This document shows positions 1 to 9,694 of a stretch of DNA of 64,000 nucleotides, one piece after another. This stretch comes from Arcobacter ellisii (GTDB lineage: Bacteria; Campylobacterota; Campylobacteria; Campylobacterales; Arcobacteraceae), in NCBI RefSeq assembly GCF_003544915.1, contig NZ_CP032097.1, positions 2,480,001-2,544,000 on the forward strand, in the 5' to 3' direction. Under the pieces are notes generated by a model. The model saw only the letters and a list, made by a program, of their open reading frames with translations. It was not told where the DNA came from and did no database searches. Made by a program: the position numbers and the translations under genes. Numbering within the stretch: the first letter of the stretch is position 1; each line of letters begins with the position of its first letter.

Positions 1-410
1 AACCAGGTAAACCAACTATTTTTGGGAAAATTAAAGACTCTTATATCTTAAATCTTCCAGGAAATCCTCTTGCATCAGCCTTAATATTTGAACTTTTTGG
101 AAGAGTTTTAATTCAAAAACTTATAGGTTCAAAAGATATATTTCATAATTTTATTTATGGAAAAATGAAAGATGATTTTAAAACAAAAAAAGGAAGAGAT
201 ACAATTATTCCAGGTTATTTTGATGGGGAATATTTTGATATATCACAAAAAAGATCTCCAGGTATGGTATCAACACTAGCTTCATGCAACTCTATGATTG
301 TAATTACAGATAAAGTTGAAAATATAAAAAAAGATAATTTTATAAAAATTCTACCAATAAACTGGAAATTTTTTAGCAATACAAATAAGGATTTTTTTAC
401 ACATGAATAA
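1..410 (+). CDS. moeA: Molybdopterin molybdenumtransferase MoeA, C-terminal part (gene cut by window edge)
   Basis: The reading frame is open from the window edge (first full codon at base 3) to TAA at 408-410. The translated start reads [10 protein letters not shown], followed by [13 protein letters not shown]; both match the conserved PGKP..FG and LPGNP motifs of the MoeA family. MoeA inserts molybdate into molybdopterin in molybdenum cofactor synthesis. The last ~80 residues fit the small C-terminal beta-barrel domain. The start lies outside the window. The stop overlaps the queC start by 8 bases, so the two genes are probably co-transcribed. The family call rests on two motifs and is fairly safe; MoeA paralogues cannot be told apart from this fragment. 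Confidence 0.8.
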   Translation, partial: PGKPTIFGKIKDSYILNLPGNPLASALIFELFGRVLIQKLIGSKDIFHNFIYGKMKDDFKTKKGRDTIIPGYFDGEYFDISQKRSPGMVSTLASCNSMIVITDKVENIKKDNFIKILPINWKFFSNTNKDFFTHE

Positions 411-1083
411 TTCAACAAAAAAAGCAATATGTATTCTAAGTGGAGGAATGGACTCAACATTAGCTTCATATATAGCAAAAAATGATGGATATGAAATAAT
501 TGCTGTTCATTTTAATTATGGACAAAGAACACAAGATAGAGAATTAAAAGCATTTAGAGACATTTGTGAAGATTTAAAGATTTTAGAAAAATATGAAATT
601 GATATTCCTTTTTTTACACAAATTGGTGCAAGTGCATTAACAGATAAAACAATAGATGTCCCAACAGGTGGAATTGAAGCTGGAGTTCCTATAACTTATG
701 TTCCATTTAGAAATGGAATTTTTCTTTCAATTACAGCTGCTATTGCTGAAAAAGAAGGAGCAAGTGCTATGTACATTGGAGTTGTTCAAGAAGATAGTTC
801 AGGTTATCCTGATTGTACAGATGAGTTTATAGATAAAATGAAAAAAGCTATAAATCAAGGAACAAAAGAAGATACTCATATTGATATAATCACGCCTTTA
901 GTTCATCTAACAAAAGCACAAATCGTACAAGAAGCAATAAAATTAAATGTACCACTTGAACATACATGGTCATGTTATAAAGAAGAAAATGAAGCTTGTG
1001 GAGTTTGTGATTCTTGTAGATTAAGATTAAATGGTTTTAAAATTGCAGGTCTTAAAGACCCAATTTCTTATAAGGCTTCATAA
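403..1083 (+). CDS. queC: 7-cyano-7-deazaguanine synthase QueC
   Basis: QueC converts 7-carboxy-7-deazaguanine to preQ0 using ATP and ammonia, in the cytoplasmic pathway to queuosine. The PP-loop SGGMDST is at residues 13-19. A C-terminal zinc site is formed by C191, C199, C202 and C205 (CGVCDSC). At 226 residues the length is normal. The ATG lies inside the end of moeA, and the stop TAA shares one base with the queD ATG (TAATG), so translation is probably coupled. The neighbours queD and queE supply its substrate. No queF or folE is visible here. The call is firm. Confidence 0.96.
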   Translation: MNNSTKKAICILSGGMDSTLASYIAKNDGYEIIAVHFNYGQRTQDRELKAFRDICEDLKILEKYEIDIPFFTQIGASALTDKTIDVPTGGIEAGVPITYVPFRNGIFLSITAAIAEKEGASAMYIGVVQEDSSGYPDCTDEFIDKMKKAINQGTKEDTHIDIITPLVHLTKAQIVQEAIKLNVPLEHTWSCYKEENEACGVCDSCRLRLNGFKIAGLKDPISYKAS

Positions 1084-1616
1084 TGCATTGGAAAATATCA
1101 AAAGAGTTTGAATTTTGTTATGGACATAGAGTTTGGTCACAAACTTTAAACACAGAATTTTCCCTTGATGGTTGTTTAAAATGCAGACATTTACATGGTC
1201 ATCAAGGAAAAATTTTAGTTTATTTAGAAGCAAGTGAACTAAAAGATGGAATGGTTACAGATTTCAAACATCTAAATTGGTTTAAACAATTTATTGATGA
1301 TGTACTTGACCATAAATTTATTTTAGATTTAAACGACCCATTATTTAACACCTTACTTCCTCATATTAATAAAGATGAACTAATAAAATTTGAAGAGAAC
1401 TATTATTTAGTAGACTTAACAAAATTCAAAGATGATGAAGTTCATATAAAAGAATTATACGAAGGTTATGTTTTAGTAGATTTTGTACCAACAAGTGAAA
1501 ATTTATCAGCTTGGTTTTTAAAAATTGTTCAAAAAAAGATGGATAAATTAAATATAAAAGTTTCACATGTTGAATTTTTAGAAACTCCCAAAAGTAAAAG
1601 TACTTTTTATGCTTGA
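1083..1616 (+). CDS. queD: 6-carboxy-5,6,7,8-tetrahydropterin synthase QueD
   Basis: QueD makes 6-carboxytetrahydropterin from dihydroneopterin triphosphate, the first committed step to 7-deazaguanine. Zinc ligands are visible as H15 (YGHR) and H38/H40 (HLHGH), and C34 sits in the catalytic-cysteine position three residues before H38. At 177 residues it is longer than the ~120-residue E. coli type because it has extra sequence in the middle and C-terminus. It sits between queC and queE and overlaps queE by 8 bases. The family is certain; the QueD subtype is inferred mainly from its neighbours. Confidence 0.93.
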   Translation: MHWKISKEFEFCYGHRVWSQTLNTEFSLDGCLKCRHLHGHQGKILVYLEASELKDGMVTDFKHLNWFKQFIDDVLDHKFILDLNDPLFNTLLPHINKDELIKFEENYYLVDLTKFKDDEVHIKELYEGYVLVDFVPTSENLSAWFLKIVQKKMDKLNIKVSHVEFLETPKSKSTFYA

Positions 1617-2373
1617 AATAAATGAAATATTTGGACCTACAATCCAAGGGGAAGGAAAACTTGTAGGAACTCCCTCAATTTTTATTCGATTTGGAAAATG
1701 TAATTTTAAATGTGAAGGTTTTCAAGTTGAATATGAAACACCAAGTGGGATTAAAAAATGTGCTTGTGATTCATATTTTGCTGTTGATACTGAATTCAAA
1801 GATACATGGACAAAATATAAATCTTATGATGAAATAGTAAAAGAAGTAGATGATTTATTATCAAGCTATCCAAATAATTATAAGATTGATATAGTAATAA
1901 CTGGTGGTGAACCTTTATTGTATTGGAATAAAATTGAATTCCAAAAACTATTAGAACATTATATTAATGATGGGCATAAGGTAACTATTGAAACTAATGC
2001 TTCTTTAAATCTAAATTTTGAATTTGATTATCAAAAAAATATTTTATTTTCAATGAGTGTAAAACTAAGCAATTCTTTGGAACCATCAAAAAAGAGAATA
2101 AATAAAGAAACACTAACAAAAATTTTGACAAATACAAAAGAGTCTTATTTAAAATTTGTAATAGGAAAAGATTTCTTAGAAAATGCAAATGAAGAAATAA
2201 ATGAAATTTTAAAAGATATCCCAAAATCTGAAGTTTATCTTATGCCTCTTGGAGATACAGCAGATGAAATCAATAAAAATTGTGAAGATGTAATTAATAT
2301 GGCAATAAAAAATGGTTTTAAATATTGTGATAGATTACATATAAGAGTTTGGAACAACAAAAGAGGCGTTTAA
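1609..2373 (+). CDS. queE: 7-carboxy-7-deazaguanine synthase QueE, radical SAM enzyme with expanded cluster loop
   Basis: QueE is a radical SAM enzyme that rearranges carboxytetrahydropterin to carboxydeazaguanine. The N-terminus (EIFGPTIQGEGKLVGTPSIF) is typical, and the SAM-binding ITGGEPLL motif follows at about residues 102-109. The 4Fe-4S loop is not the usual CX3CX2C. C31 and C35 are followed by a phenylalanine where the third cysteine is expected; the CDS signature that normally carries it comes later as C53-D54-S55, with another cysteine at C51. An insertion of about 15 residues thus splits the motif. The length (254) is in range. It overlaps queD by 8 bases. Function is well supported by the three-gene context. 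Confidence 0.93.
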   Translation: MLEINEIFGPTIQGEGKLVGTPSIFIRFGKCNFKCEGFQVEYETPSGIKKCACDSYFAVDTEFKDTWTKYKSYDEIVKEVDDLLSSYPNNYKIDIVITGGEPLLYWNKIEFQKLLEHYINDGHKVTIETNASLNLNFEFDYQKNILFSMSVKLSNSLEPSKKRINKETLTKILTNTKESYLKFVIGKDFLENANEEINEILKDIPKSEVYLMPLGDTADEINKNCEDVINMAIKNGFKYCDRLHIRVWNNKRGV

Positions 2374-2404
2374 ATATAGTCAAATACATTATTTATAAAA
2401 GTGT

Positions 2405-2413
2405 TGCTATAAT
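2405..2413 (+). promoter_or_regulatory. Extended -10 promoter of fabG
   Basis: TGcTATAAT is a perfect extended -10 element 31 bases upstream of the fabG ATG, in the only intergenic gap between queE and fabG. It suggests that fabG starts a new transcription unit separate from the que genes. The call is from sequence only. Confidence 0.75.
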
Positions 2414-2444
2414 ATACAATTAATGTAAATTAAAAAGGAAAAAA

Positions 2445-3188
2445 ATGAAATTTTCAGGTTCTAATGTATTAGTTACAGGTGCAAGTAGAGGAATTGGTGC
2501 AGAAATTGCAAAAACACTTGCAAATTTTGGACTAAAAGTTTGGATAAATTATAGAAGTGGAGCTGAAGCAGCTGAAGCTATCAAAGAAGAAATTGAAAAA
2601 GCTGGTGGAAAAGCTGCTATCATCAAAGCTGACGTAACAAATGAAGAAGAATTTTCAAATGCAATTAAAACAATTGTAGATGCTGATGGAGAATTATCTT
2701 ATTTAGTTAATAATGCGGGGATTACAAAAGATAAATTAGCATTAAGAATGAGTGTTGCTGATTTTAATGATGTAATTAATGCAAATTTAACTTCTGCATT
2801 TATTGGATGTAGAGAATCTTTAAAAGTTATGGGTAAAAAAAGATTTGGTTCAGTTGTTAATATTTCTTCAATTGTAGGAGAAATGGGAAATCCTGGTCAA
2901 ACTAATTATTCAGCTTCAAAAGGTGGGTTAAATGCAATGACTAAATCTTTTGCAAAAGAAGCAGCATCAAGAGGAATTAGATACAATGCCGTAACTCCTG
3001 GATTTATTCAAACTGATATGACTCATGAATTAAAAGAAGAAGTTAAAGCAGAATATGAAAAAAACATTCCTCTTTCAAGATTTGGTAAACCTAGTGAAAT
3101 CGCTGATGCAGTAGCATTTTTATTGAGTGATCATGCTTCATATATTACAGGTGAAATATTAAAAGTTAATGGTGGATTATACGTTTAA
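2445..3188 (+). CDS. fabG: 3-oxoacyl-ACP reductase FabG
   Basis: FabG is the NADPH-dependent ketoreductase of type II fatty acid synthesis. It is a short-chain dehydrogenase with the cofactor motif TGASRGIG at 11-18, NNAG at 89-92 and the catalytic set S142, Y155, K159 (YSASK). The length of 247 residues is typical. The start is preceded by AAAAAGGAAAAAA. The order fabG-acpP-fabF-accA confirms the pathway, but promoter-like elements in front of fabG and acpP suggest these genes can be transcribed separately. Confidence 0.96.
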   Translation: MKFSGSNVLVTGASRGIGAEIAKTLANFGLKVWINYRSGAEAAEAIKEEIEKAGGKAAIIKADVTNEEEFSNAIKTIVDADGELSYLVNNAGITKDKLALRMSVADFNDVINANLTSAFIGCRESLKVMGKKRFGSVVNISSIVGEMGNPGQTNYSASKGGLNAMTKSFAKEAASRGIRYNAVTPGFIQTDMTHELKEEVKAEYEKNIPLSRFGKPSEIADAVAFLLSDHASYITGEILKVNGGLYV

Positions 3189-3242
3189 TATAGTCTTAAA
3201 AAGTTTAAATATATAATTTAAAAGAGTTTTTAAAAACTTTTT

Positions 3243-3251
3243 TGGTATAAT
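3243..3251 (+). promoter_or_regulatory. Extended -10 promoter of acpP
   Basis: TGgTATAAT lies 30 bases upstream of the acpP ATG in the fabG-acpP gap. A dedicated strong promoter fits the high demand for acyl carrier protein. Sequence evidence only. Confidence 0.75.
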
Positions 3252-3281
3252 ACAAAGATAATTTTATAAAAGGAAATAAAT

Positions 3282-3512
3282 ATGGCATTATTAGATGATG
3301 TAAAAGCAGTAGTTGTTGAGCAATTAGATTGTGATCCAGCAGAAGTAAAAGAAGATTCAAAATTCATTGAAGATTTAGGTGCTGATTCACTAGATGTAGT
3401 TGAACTTGTAATGGCTTTAGAAGAGAAATTTGACATTGAAATCCCAGATGAAGATGCTGAAAAAATCTTAACTGTTGCTGATGCTATAAAATACATCGAA
3501 AATAACGCGTAA
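3282..3512 (+). CDS. acpP: Acyl carrier protein AcpP
   Basis: This small acidic protein carries growing acyl chains on a phosphopantetheine arm. The attachment serine is S36 in the DSL motif ([11 protein letters not shown]). At 76 residues and strongly acidic it is a canonical ACP. It lies between fabG and fabF, has its own likely promoter upstream, and a hairpin follows its stop. The call is certain. Confidence 0.98.
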   Translation: MALLDDVKAVVVEQLDCDPAEVKEDSKFIEDLGADSLDVVELVMALEEKFDIEIPDEDAEKILTVADAIKYIENNA

Positions 3513-3523
3513 TTTATACGCTG

Positions 3524-3550
3524 TAAATAGAAGAGAAAATCTTCTATTTA
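3524..3550 (+). terminator. Hairpin after acpP (weak terminator or processing site)
   Basis: TAAATAGAAGA (3524-3534) and TCTTCTATTTA (3540-3550) form a perfect 11-bp stem with a 5-base loop, starting 12 bases after the acpP stop. The stem is AT-rich and the following TATATTT tract is poor, so partial termination or mRNA-end protection is more likely than full termination. It would help make acpP more abundant than fabF. Confidence 0.5.
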
Positions 3551-3619
3551 TATATTTAAACTATTGAGTTTTTTGTAAAAAAATTGAATAATTCAAATAA
3601 TTAACATGGAGCATATTTA

Positions 3620-4879
3620 ATGAGAAGAGTTGTTGTAACAGGTATAGGTACTATAAATTCTACAGGACATAACGTAAAAGATTCTTTTGAAGCTGTTGTG
3701 AACGGTGTTTGTGGTATTGATACTATAACACTATTTGATGCAAGTGATTTTTCAGTACAAATTGCTGGAGAAGTAAAAGATTTTGATCCAACAACAGTTA
3801 TGGATAAAAAAGAAGTAAAAAAAGCGGATAGATTTATTCAATTAGGTATTAAAGCAGCTCTTGAAGCAATGGTAGATTCGGGATATATTACAGAAGAAAG
3901 TAAAAAAGTTGATGCATCAATTGCTGATAGATTTGGAATTATTTCAGGTTCTGGAATTGGTGGATTATCGACTATTGAAAAGAATTCAGTAGTTTGTGAA
4001 ACAAAAGGTTCAAGAAAAATTTCACCATTTTTTATTCCTTCATCTTTAGCAAATATGCTAAGTGGATTTATTTCAATTGAACATAATTTAAAAGGTCCAT
4101 CTTTATCTCATGTAACAGCTTGTGCTGCTTCAACTCATGCTTTAAATGATGCTGTAAAAACAATTATGTTAAATGGTGCAGATAGAATTCTTGTAGTAGG
4201 AGCTGAATCAGCTATTTGTGGAGCTGGAGTTGGTGGATTTGCAGCAATGAAAGCACTATCAACAAGAAATGATGATCCAAAAAAATCTTCTAGACCATTT
4301 GATATGGATAGAGATGGTTTTGTAATGGGAGAAGGTGCCGGTGCACTTGTAGTTGAAGATTTAGAAATAGCTTTAGCAAGAGGTGCTAAAATCTATTGTG
4401 AAATTATTGGTTTTGGAGAATCTGGAGATGCAAATCACATTACGTCTCCGGTTACTGATGGTCCATTAAGAGCTATGAAAGCAGCTTTTGAAATGGCTAA
4501 GAATATAACTGGTGAATATCCAAAAATCGATTATATCAATACTCATGGTACTTCTACTCCTGTTGGAGATAAAAATGAAACTGCTGCAATTAAAGAGGCA
4601 TTTGGTGGAAAAGAAAATTGTCCTCCTGTTTCTTCAACTAAAGGACAAATTGGTCACTGCTTAGGAGCAGCTGGTGCAATTGAAGCTATTATGGCTATTA
4701 AAGCATTAGAAGAAGGAATTATTCCTCCAACAATTAACGTAGAAAATCAAGATCCTGATTGTGATTTAGATATAGTTCCAAATGTTGCAAGAAAAGTAGA
4801 ATTAACAACTGTAATGAGTAATAATTTTGGTTTTGGTGGAACAAACGGTTCAGTTATTTTCAGAAAGTATATAAAATAA
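3620..4879 (+). CDS. fabF: 3-oxoacyl-ACP synthase II FabF
   Basis: FabF is the elongating condensing enzyme of fatty acid synthesis. The catalytic triad is visible as C168 (VTACAAST), H309 (NTHGTSTPVGD) and H346 (GQIGHCLGAAG), with K341 nearby. The length of 419 residues is usual for FabF. The N-terminus MRRVVVTGIG is canonical. SD-like sequence GGAG lies 9 bases before the ATG. It follows acpP after a 107-base gap and is closed by a strong intrinsic terminator. Confidence 0.97.
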   Translation: MRRVVVTGIGTINSTGHNVKDSFEAVVNGVCGIDTITLFDASDFSVQIAGEVKDFDPTTVMDKKEVKKADRFIQLGIKAALEAMVDSGYITEESKKVDASIADRFGIISGSGIGGLSTIEKNSVVCETKGSRKISPFFIPSSLANMLSGFISIEHNLKGPSLSHVTACAASTHALNDAVKTIMLNGADRILVVGAESAICGAGVGGFAAMKALSTRNDDPKKSSRPFDMDRDGFVMGEGAGALVVEDLEIALARGAKIYCEIIGFGESGDANHITSPVTDGPLRAMKAAFEMAKNITGEYPKIDYINTHGTSTPVGDKNETAAIKEAFGGKENCPPVSSTKGQIGHCLGAAGAIEAIMAIKALEEGIIPPTINVENQDPDCDLDIVPNVARKVELTTVMSNNFGFGGTNGSVIFRKYIK

Positions 4880-4900
4880 TTTAAAACTAACCTAACTATT

Positions 4901-4934
4901 AAAGAGCTAATTAAAAATTAGCTCTTTTTTTTTT
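4901..4934 (+). terminator. Strong intrinsic terminator between fabF and accA
   Basis: AAAGAGCTAATT (4901-4912) pairs perfectly with AATTAGCTCTTT (4916-4927) around a 3-base loop, and ten T's run from 4925 to 4934. The accA Shine-Dalgarno AAGGA begins at the next base, 4935. No room remains for a promoter after the terminator, so accA mRNA must come from readthrough. Confidence 0.85.
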
Positions 4935-4945
4935 AAGGAAAAACT

Positions 4946-5884
4946 TTGGCAGCTTACCTAGAATTTGAAGATAAAATCAAAAAGATTGAAGAAGATATTA
5001 TAATAGCTAAAACAAAAGCTGATGAACATGCAGTAGAAATTTTAGAAAAAAAATTAGAAAAAGAAGTAGAAAAAACTTTTAAAAATTTAAGTGACTATCA
5101 AAAACTTCAACTTGCACGTCATCCAGATAGACCTTATGCACTTGATTATATTTCAGGATTATTAACTAATTCTTATGAAATACATGGTGATAGACATTAT
5201 GTAGATGATCATGCTATTGTATGTTATTTGGGTTATATTGGAACACAAAAAGTATTAGTAATTGGTGAACAAAAAGGTAGAGGGACAAAAGATAAACTTT
5301 ACAGAAATTTTGGAATGCCTAGTCCTGAAGGATATAGAAAAGCTTTAAGAGCTGCTAAAATGGCAGATAAATTTCAAATACCAATTTTAATGTTAGTTGA
5401 CACTCCGGGTGCATATCCAGGAATTGGAGCAGAAGAGAGAAATCAAAGTGAAGCTATTGCGAAAAATCTATACGAATTTGCTGATTTAACAACTCCTACT
5501 ATTTCTGTTGTAATTGGAGAAGGTGGTTCAGGTGGAGCATTAGCTATCTCAGTTGCTGATAAACTTGCAATGATGAGATACTCTGTTTATGCTGTTATTT
5601 CGCCTGAAGGATGTAGTGCAATTTTATGGAACGACCCATCAAAAGTTGAAACGGCTGCAAATGCACTAAAAATTACAGCTGAAAATTTAAAAGAATTAAA
5701 TTTAATTGATGATGTAATTAATGAGCCTTTAATTGGAGCACATAGACAAAAAGAAGAAGCTATTTTTGCATTAAAAGAGTATTTTTTAACTTCTTTAGAA
5801 GAGTTAAAAAAATTAACTCCAGCACAAAGAGCTCAAAAGAAATATGAAAAAATTATGGCTTTAGGATCTTTCGAAGATAAATAA
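4946..5884 (+). CDS. accA: Acetyl-CoA carboxylase carboxyltransferase subunit alpha AccA
   Basis: AccA with AccD transfers carboxyl from biotin to acetyl-CoA, making malonyl-CoA for fatty acid synthesis. The N-terminal helix region and [12 protein letters not shown], the oxyanion glycines near [12 protein letters not shown] and the [19 protein letters not shown] segment are all canonical. The length of 312 residues is normal. The start is TTG at 4946, chosen because AAGGA sits 6 bases upstream and [11 protein letters not shown] matches the family N-terminus. accD is not in this window. The gene is read through the terminator at 4901-4934. Confidence 0.96.
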   Translation: MAAYLEFEDKIKKIEEDIIIAKTKADEHAVEILEKKLEKEVEKTFKNLSDYQKLQLARHPDRPYALDYISGLLTNSYEIHGDRHYVDDHAIVCYLGYIGTQKVLVIGEQKGRGTKDKLYRNFGMPSPEGYRKALRAAKMADKFQIPILMLVDTPGAYPGIGAEERNQSEAIAKNLYEFADLTTPTISVVIGEGGSGGALAISVADKLAMMRYSVYAVISPEGCSAILWNDPSKVETAANALKITAENLKELNLIDDVINEPLIGAHRQKEEAIFALKEYFLTSLEELKKLTPAQRAQKKYEKIMALGSFEDK

Positions 5885-5910
5885 TAGACAAGATTACATA
5901 TCTTGTCTAT
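5884..5910. terminator. Convergent hairpin between accA and the HIT gene
   Basis: ATAGACAAGAT (5884-5894) and ATCTTGTCTAT (5900-5910) form an 11-bp perfect stem with a 5-base loop, overlapping the last codons of the minus-strand HIT gene. The T tracts on both sides are weak. It probably serves as a shared 3' end. Confidence 0.55.
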
Positions 5911-6238
5911 CTCTTACCAATCTTCCAACAGGTTCCCCACCTATTAAATGAAAATGTAAATGATGGACCTCTTGTCCACCATCATTTCCTATATTTGTAA
6001 TCAATCTATAACCACTTTCTCTTACGTTTAATTTTGAAGCAACTTTTTGAATAAATTCAGTCATTCCTGACATAATTTTTGGAGGAATTACATCAAATGA
6101 ATCATAATGTTCTTTTGGAATAATTAAAACATGAATTTTTCTTGTTGGATTTATATCATTAAAAGCTAAAAAATTTTCATCTTCTAAAATAGTTTGATTT
6201 GGTATTTCACCTTTTACAATCTTACAGAATATACACAT
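5894..6238 (-). CDS. HIT-family nucleotide-binding protein
   Basis: Small histidine-triad hydrolase or transferase acting on nucleotide phosphoramidates (HinT-like). The triad HLHFHLIGG is at residues 93-101 with H93, H95 and H97, and the N-terminus MCIFCKIVKGEIP carries the CxxC often seen in this family. At 114 residues it is a typical single-domain HIT protein. It stands alone on the minus strand between accA and pheS. The physiological substrate cannot be read from sequence. Confidence 0.92.
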   Translation of the reverse strand: MCIFCKIVKGEIPNQTILEDENFLAFNDINPTRKIHVLIIPKEHYDSFDVIPPKIMSGMTEFIQKVASKLNVRESGYRLITNIGNDGGQEVHHLHFHLIGGEPVGRLVRDRQDM

Positions 6239-6295
6239 TATTTTTCCTTGAATTTAATTAGTAAATTATTATAACCAAACTCTAATAAATCTTTA

Positions 6296-6303
6296 TGTAT
6301 AAT
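6296..6303 (+). promoter_or_regulatory. -10 promoter element for pheST
   Basis: TGTATAAT lies about 65 bases upstream of the pheS GTG, in the divergent gap with the HIT gene. The leader between it and pheS shows no leader peptide rich in phenylalanine codons and no obvious attenuator hairpin. Confidence 0.6.
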
Positions 6304-6368
6304 CGCAATTTCATAGAATTATATAGTTTATTTATACAGATAATTATTCAAAAAAATAGGGAGAAAAA

Positions 6369-7361
6369 GTGACACAGTGGATTGAAAAAATAACCAATGC
6401 AGAATCACTTGAAGAGTTAGAAAATTTAAGAATTGACACTTTAGGGAAAAAAGGTGTACTTACTTTAGAATTTGCTAAAATGAAAAGTGTACCAAATGAA
6501 GAAAAGAAAGCTTTTGCTGAAAACTTAAACAAACAAAAAACTTTAATAACAGAAGCTTTAGAATCAAAAAAAATTGTTTTAGAAAAAATTGCATTAAATG
6601 AAAAATTAGAAAATGAAAAAATTGATGTAACAAGATTTAATAATGAATTATCATGTGGCGCAACTCATCCAGTTGTTGAAACAATGGATAGAATAATTAG
6701 ATATTTCCAAAACTTAAATTTTGCTGTTGAAGAAGGTCCATTAGTAGAAGATGATTTTCATAACTTTGAAGCATTAAATCTTCCTAAATATCACCCAGCA
6801 AGAGATATGCAAGATACATTTTATAACAAAGATTACACTCTATTGAGAACTCATACTTCTCCTGTTCAAATTAGAACTATGTTAAGTCAAAAAACTCCTA
6901 TTAGAATGATTGCACCAGGAACTGTATTTAGAAGAGATTTTGATATTACACATACTCCAATGTTTCATCAAATTGAAGCCTTGGTTGTTGATGAAGCTGA
7001 TAAAGTTTCGTTTGCAAACTTAAAACATGTTTTAGTTGAATTTTTACAACATATGTTTGGAGATGTAGAAGTTAGATTTAGACCTTCATTTTTCCCATTT
7101 ACGGAACCATCGGCTGAAGTTGATATTTCATGTGTATTCTGTAAAGGTGATGGATGTAGAGTTTGTTCACAAACAGGATGGCTTGAAGTTCTAGGTTGTG
7201 GTGTTGTTGATGAAAATGTATTTAAAGCAGTTGGATATGAAAATAAATCTGGATATGCTTTTGGATTAGGTGTTGAAAGATTTGCAATGCTAATTCATAA
7301 TATTGGAGATTTAAGATCACTGTTTGAAAGTGATACAAGACTATTAGGACAATTCAAATGA
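6369..7361 (+). CDS. pheS: Phenylalanine-tRNA ligase alpha subunit PheS
   Basis: Catalytic subunit of the (alpha-beta)2 phenylalanyl-tRNA synthetase. Class II motif 2 lies around residues 184-203 ([14 protein letters not shown]) and motif 3 near [10 protein letters not shown]. An N-terminal coiled coil covers about residues 1-85. A zinc-knuckle-like CX2CX4CX2C (C255, C258, C263, C266) precedes the GWLEVLGCG segment, as in many bacterial PheS. The GTG start is preceded by GGGAGAAAAA. The length is 330. The stop overlaps the pheT ATG by 4 bases. Confidence 0.97.
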   Translation: MTQWIEKITNAESLEELENLRIDTLGKKGVLTLEFAKMKSVPNEEKKAFAENLNKQKTLITEALESKKIVLEKIALNEKLENEKIDVTRFNNELSCGATHPVVETMDRIIRYFQNLNFAVEEGPLVEDDFHNFEALNLPKYHPARDMQDTFYNKDYTLLRTHTSPVQIRTMLSQKTPIRMIAPGTVFRRDFDITHTPMFHQIEALVVDEADKVSFANLKHVLVEFLQHMFGDVEVRFRPSFFPFTEPSAEVDISCVFCKGDGCRVCSQTGWLEVLGCGVVDENVFKAVGYENKSGYAFGLGVERFAMLIHNIGDLRSLFESDTRLLGQFK

Positions 7362-9679
7362 TTATTACAAAAAATTGGTTAGAAGATTTTATCGATATTT
7401 CAAAAATATCTGTTGAAGAGATTTGTAAAACATTAAACTCTATTGGTCTTGAAGTTGATAGTGTAGAAAATCTTTGTGTACCTTCAAAAGTTGTTGTTGG
7501 AAAAGTATTAGAAAAAGTTAAACACCCTGAAGCTGATAAACTAAACATTTGTCAAGTTGATTTAGGTGATAAAGTTGTTCAAATTGTTTGTGGTGCAAAA
7601 AATGTTGATGTAAACCAATATGTACCAATTGCAACTGTTGGTTGTGATTTAGGAAATGATTTTATTATTAAAGAAGCAAAATTAAGAGGTGTTGAATCAA
7701 ACGGAATGATTTGTTCATCAACTGAACTTGGTCTTCCAAAACTTAATGATGGAATTTTAGTTTTAGATAACTCTATTGGTGAATTAGTTTTAGGTAAAGA
7801 GTTAAAAGAGTACCCAAAATTAAATGACTCAGTAATTGAAATTGGATTAACTGCAAACAGAGGTGATTGTTTAAGTATTTATGGAATAGTAAGAGAATTA
7901 AGTGCATTTTATTCTCTACCATTATTAGAACTTGATAAACAAATTAATTATAATGAATTTGGAATTGGTCAAGTGTTTGAAATAGATTGTGAAAGTTGTG
8001 TTGATGCTTCTTTATCTTTCAAAGCTGTAAATTTTGAAAATTTCAAATTGAATGTATTAACAAAATATAGAACAGCAATAATTGGAAAATATCAAGACAA
8101 TAACGATATTAAAAATATTTTAACTTATGTTACACATTCAACAGGTGTAATTTTAAATGCTTATTCAAAAGAGAAAACTTTAAAAAACAACAATTTAAGT
8201 ATTTTACACGTAAAAAAAGATGAAGATGGATTTGACAACATCTATGGAATGGAACAATTAAGTAAAATTTGTGTTGAGCAAAAAGATATTGAATTAATTG
8301 GTAATGATTTTATAATTGAAGCTTCTTATATCAATCCTGAATTAATATCAAAAAAAGTTTTTGACAAAAAAATCAAAACTGGAGATGTGTATTATAAAGC
8401 TTCAAGAGGAAGTGAACCAAATATAGAATTTGGTATGGATTATCTAGCAAATTTAGTTTCAAAATCTGGTGCTTTAGTTTATAGAGGAAGTGAAACATTT
8501 ATAGAAGATAAAGAAAAATTAACTTTAGATGTTAGTACAAAAAAAATCAATTCGATAATTGGTCAAGAAATTCCTAAAATTGAGATTGAAAGAATTCTTA
8601 TTTCATTAGGATTTGAAGTAAAAGATACTGTTGATAATGTTTTAGCAATAAAAATTCCATACTACAGACATGACATAAAAAATGTTGCCGATGTAACAGA
8701 AGAGATAGTAAGAATTATTGGTATTGATAATATTATTTCAAAACCTTTAGAAATAGATGAAGTAAATAGAGTAAATAAAACTTCAATTGATTTAATCAAA
8801 AAAAATAAATTAAGATTTAAAGCAATTGAAAACGGTTTTTTTGAAACATTAACTTATGTATTTGCTTCAAAAGAAAATCTTGAAAAATATGGATTTAAAA
8901 CTGTAAAAGATGAACTTGAACTTATAAATCCTATTGTAAAAGAGTTAAATACATATAGAACAACTATGCTTTTAAATTTAGTTGAAGCATGTGCAAATAA
9001 CTTCAAAATTGGGGCAAGATCAACTGCATTTTTTGAAATTGGTACAATTTTTGATGAAAATAGAAAAGAGAGTAAAAAAATATCTTTTATTCAAACAGGT
9101 TTTTTTGAACTTGAAGAGATACAAAATGCTGGAAAACCAAAAAATATAGATTTTTTCTCTTTTGCTAAAAAGATTTTAAATACAGTTGGTAAATTTGATT
9201 TAGAAGCGATGACTACAATTGATAATCAATTTATTCATCCATATCAAAATGCAAATGTTTTAATTGATGGAAAAGTTGTTGGATTTATTTCAAAATTGCA
9301 TCCAAGTGTTTGTGAAGATTATGATTTAAGTGATACATTTATTGCTGAAATAGATTTTGAAGCAATTAAAAATGATATTATTAAAACAACATCATATTCG
9401 AAATTCCAATCATCAAAAAAAGATTTAAGTATTATTGCTCCAAAATCTTTAGAATACAAAGAGATTAAAAAAGCAATTGATTCATTAAACAATAAAAATA
9501 TTAAACAATTCAACTTAATTGATGTTTATAATGATGAAAAATTAGGTGAAAATGAAAGTTTAACAATTAGATTTGTTTTACAAAATGATGAAAAAACAAT
9601 GGAAGAAGAAGATATTACAACAACAATGAATTCAATTCTTGATGTATTAAATCAAAAATTATCAATTGGCTTAAGATAA
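7358..9679 (+). CDS. pheT: Phenylalanine-tRNA ligase beta subunit PheT
   Basis: Beta subunit that completes the synthetase and performs tRNA recognition and editing of Tyr-tRNA(Phe). Visible parts in order are an EMAP-type tRNA-binding domain at about 40-150 ([15 protein letters not shown]), the B3/B4 editing region, a B5 domain around 390-470, the catalytic-like region, and a C-terminal FDX-ACB anticodon-binding domain around 680-773. The length of 773 residues is normal. The start overlaps pheS (ATGA), which implies coupled translation and equal stoichiometry. Confidence 0.97.
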   Translation: MIITKNWLEDFIDISKISVEEICKTLNSIGLEVDSVENLCVPSKVVVGKVLEKVKHPEADKLNICQVDLGDKVVQIVCGAKNVDVNQYVPIATVGCDLGNDFIIKEAKLRGVESNGMICSSTELGLPKLNDGILVLDNSIGELVLGKELKEYPKLNDSVIEIGLTANRGDCLSIYGIVRELSAFYSLPLLELDKQINYNEFGIGQVFEIDCESCVDASLSFKAVNFENFKLNVLTKYRTAIIGKYQDNNDIKNILTYVTHSTGVILNAYSKEKTLKNNNLSILHVKKDEDGFDNIYGMEQLSKICVEQKDIELIGNDFIIEASYINPELISKKVFDKKIKTGDVYYKASRGSEPNIEFGMDYLANLVSKSGALVYRGSETFIEDKEKLTLDVSTKKINSIIGQEIPKIEIERILISLGFEVKDTVDNVLAIKIPYYRHDIKNVADVTEEIVRIIGIDNIISKPLEIDEVNRVNKTSIDLIKKNKLRFKAIENGFFETLTYVFASKENLEKYGFKTVKDELELINPIVKELNTYRTTMLLNLVEACANNFKIGARSTAFFEIGTIFDENRKESKKISFIQTGFFELEEIQNAGKPKNIDFFSFAKKILNTVGKFDLEAMTTIDNQFIHPYQNANVLIDGKVVGFISKLHPSVCEDYDLSDTFIAEIDFEAIKNDIIKTTSYSKFQSSKKDLSIIAPKSLEYKEIKKAIDSLNNKNIKQFNLIDVYNDEKLGENESLTIRFVLQNDEKTMEEEDITTTMNSILDVLNQKLSIGLR

Positions 9680-9694
9680 TAAAAAAGGGAAAAA

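Noticed and set aside
7131-7166. Zinc-knuckle cysteines (CX2CX4CX2C) in PheS as a novel feature
   Set aside because: The same cysteine cluster is present in many bacterial PheS sequences, including those of Firmicutes.
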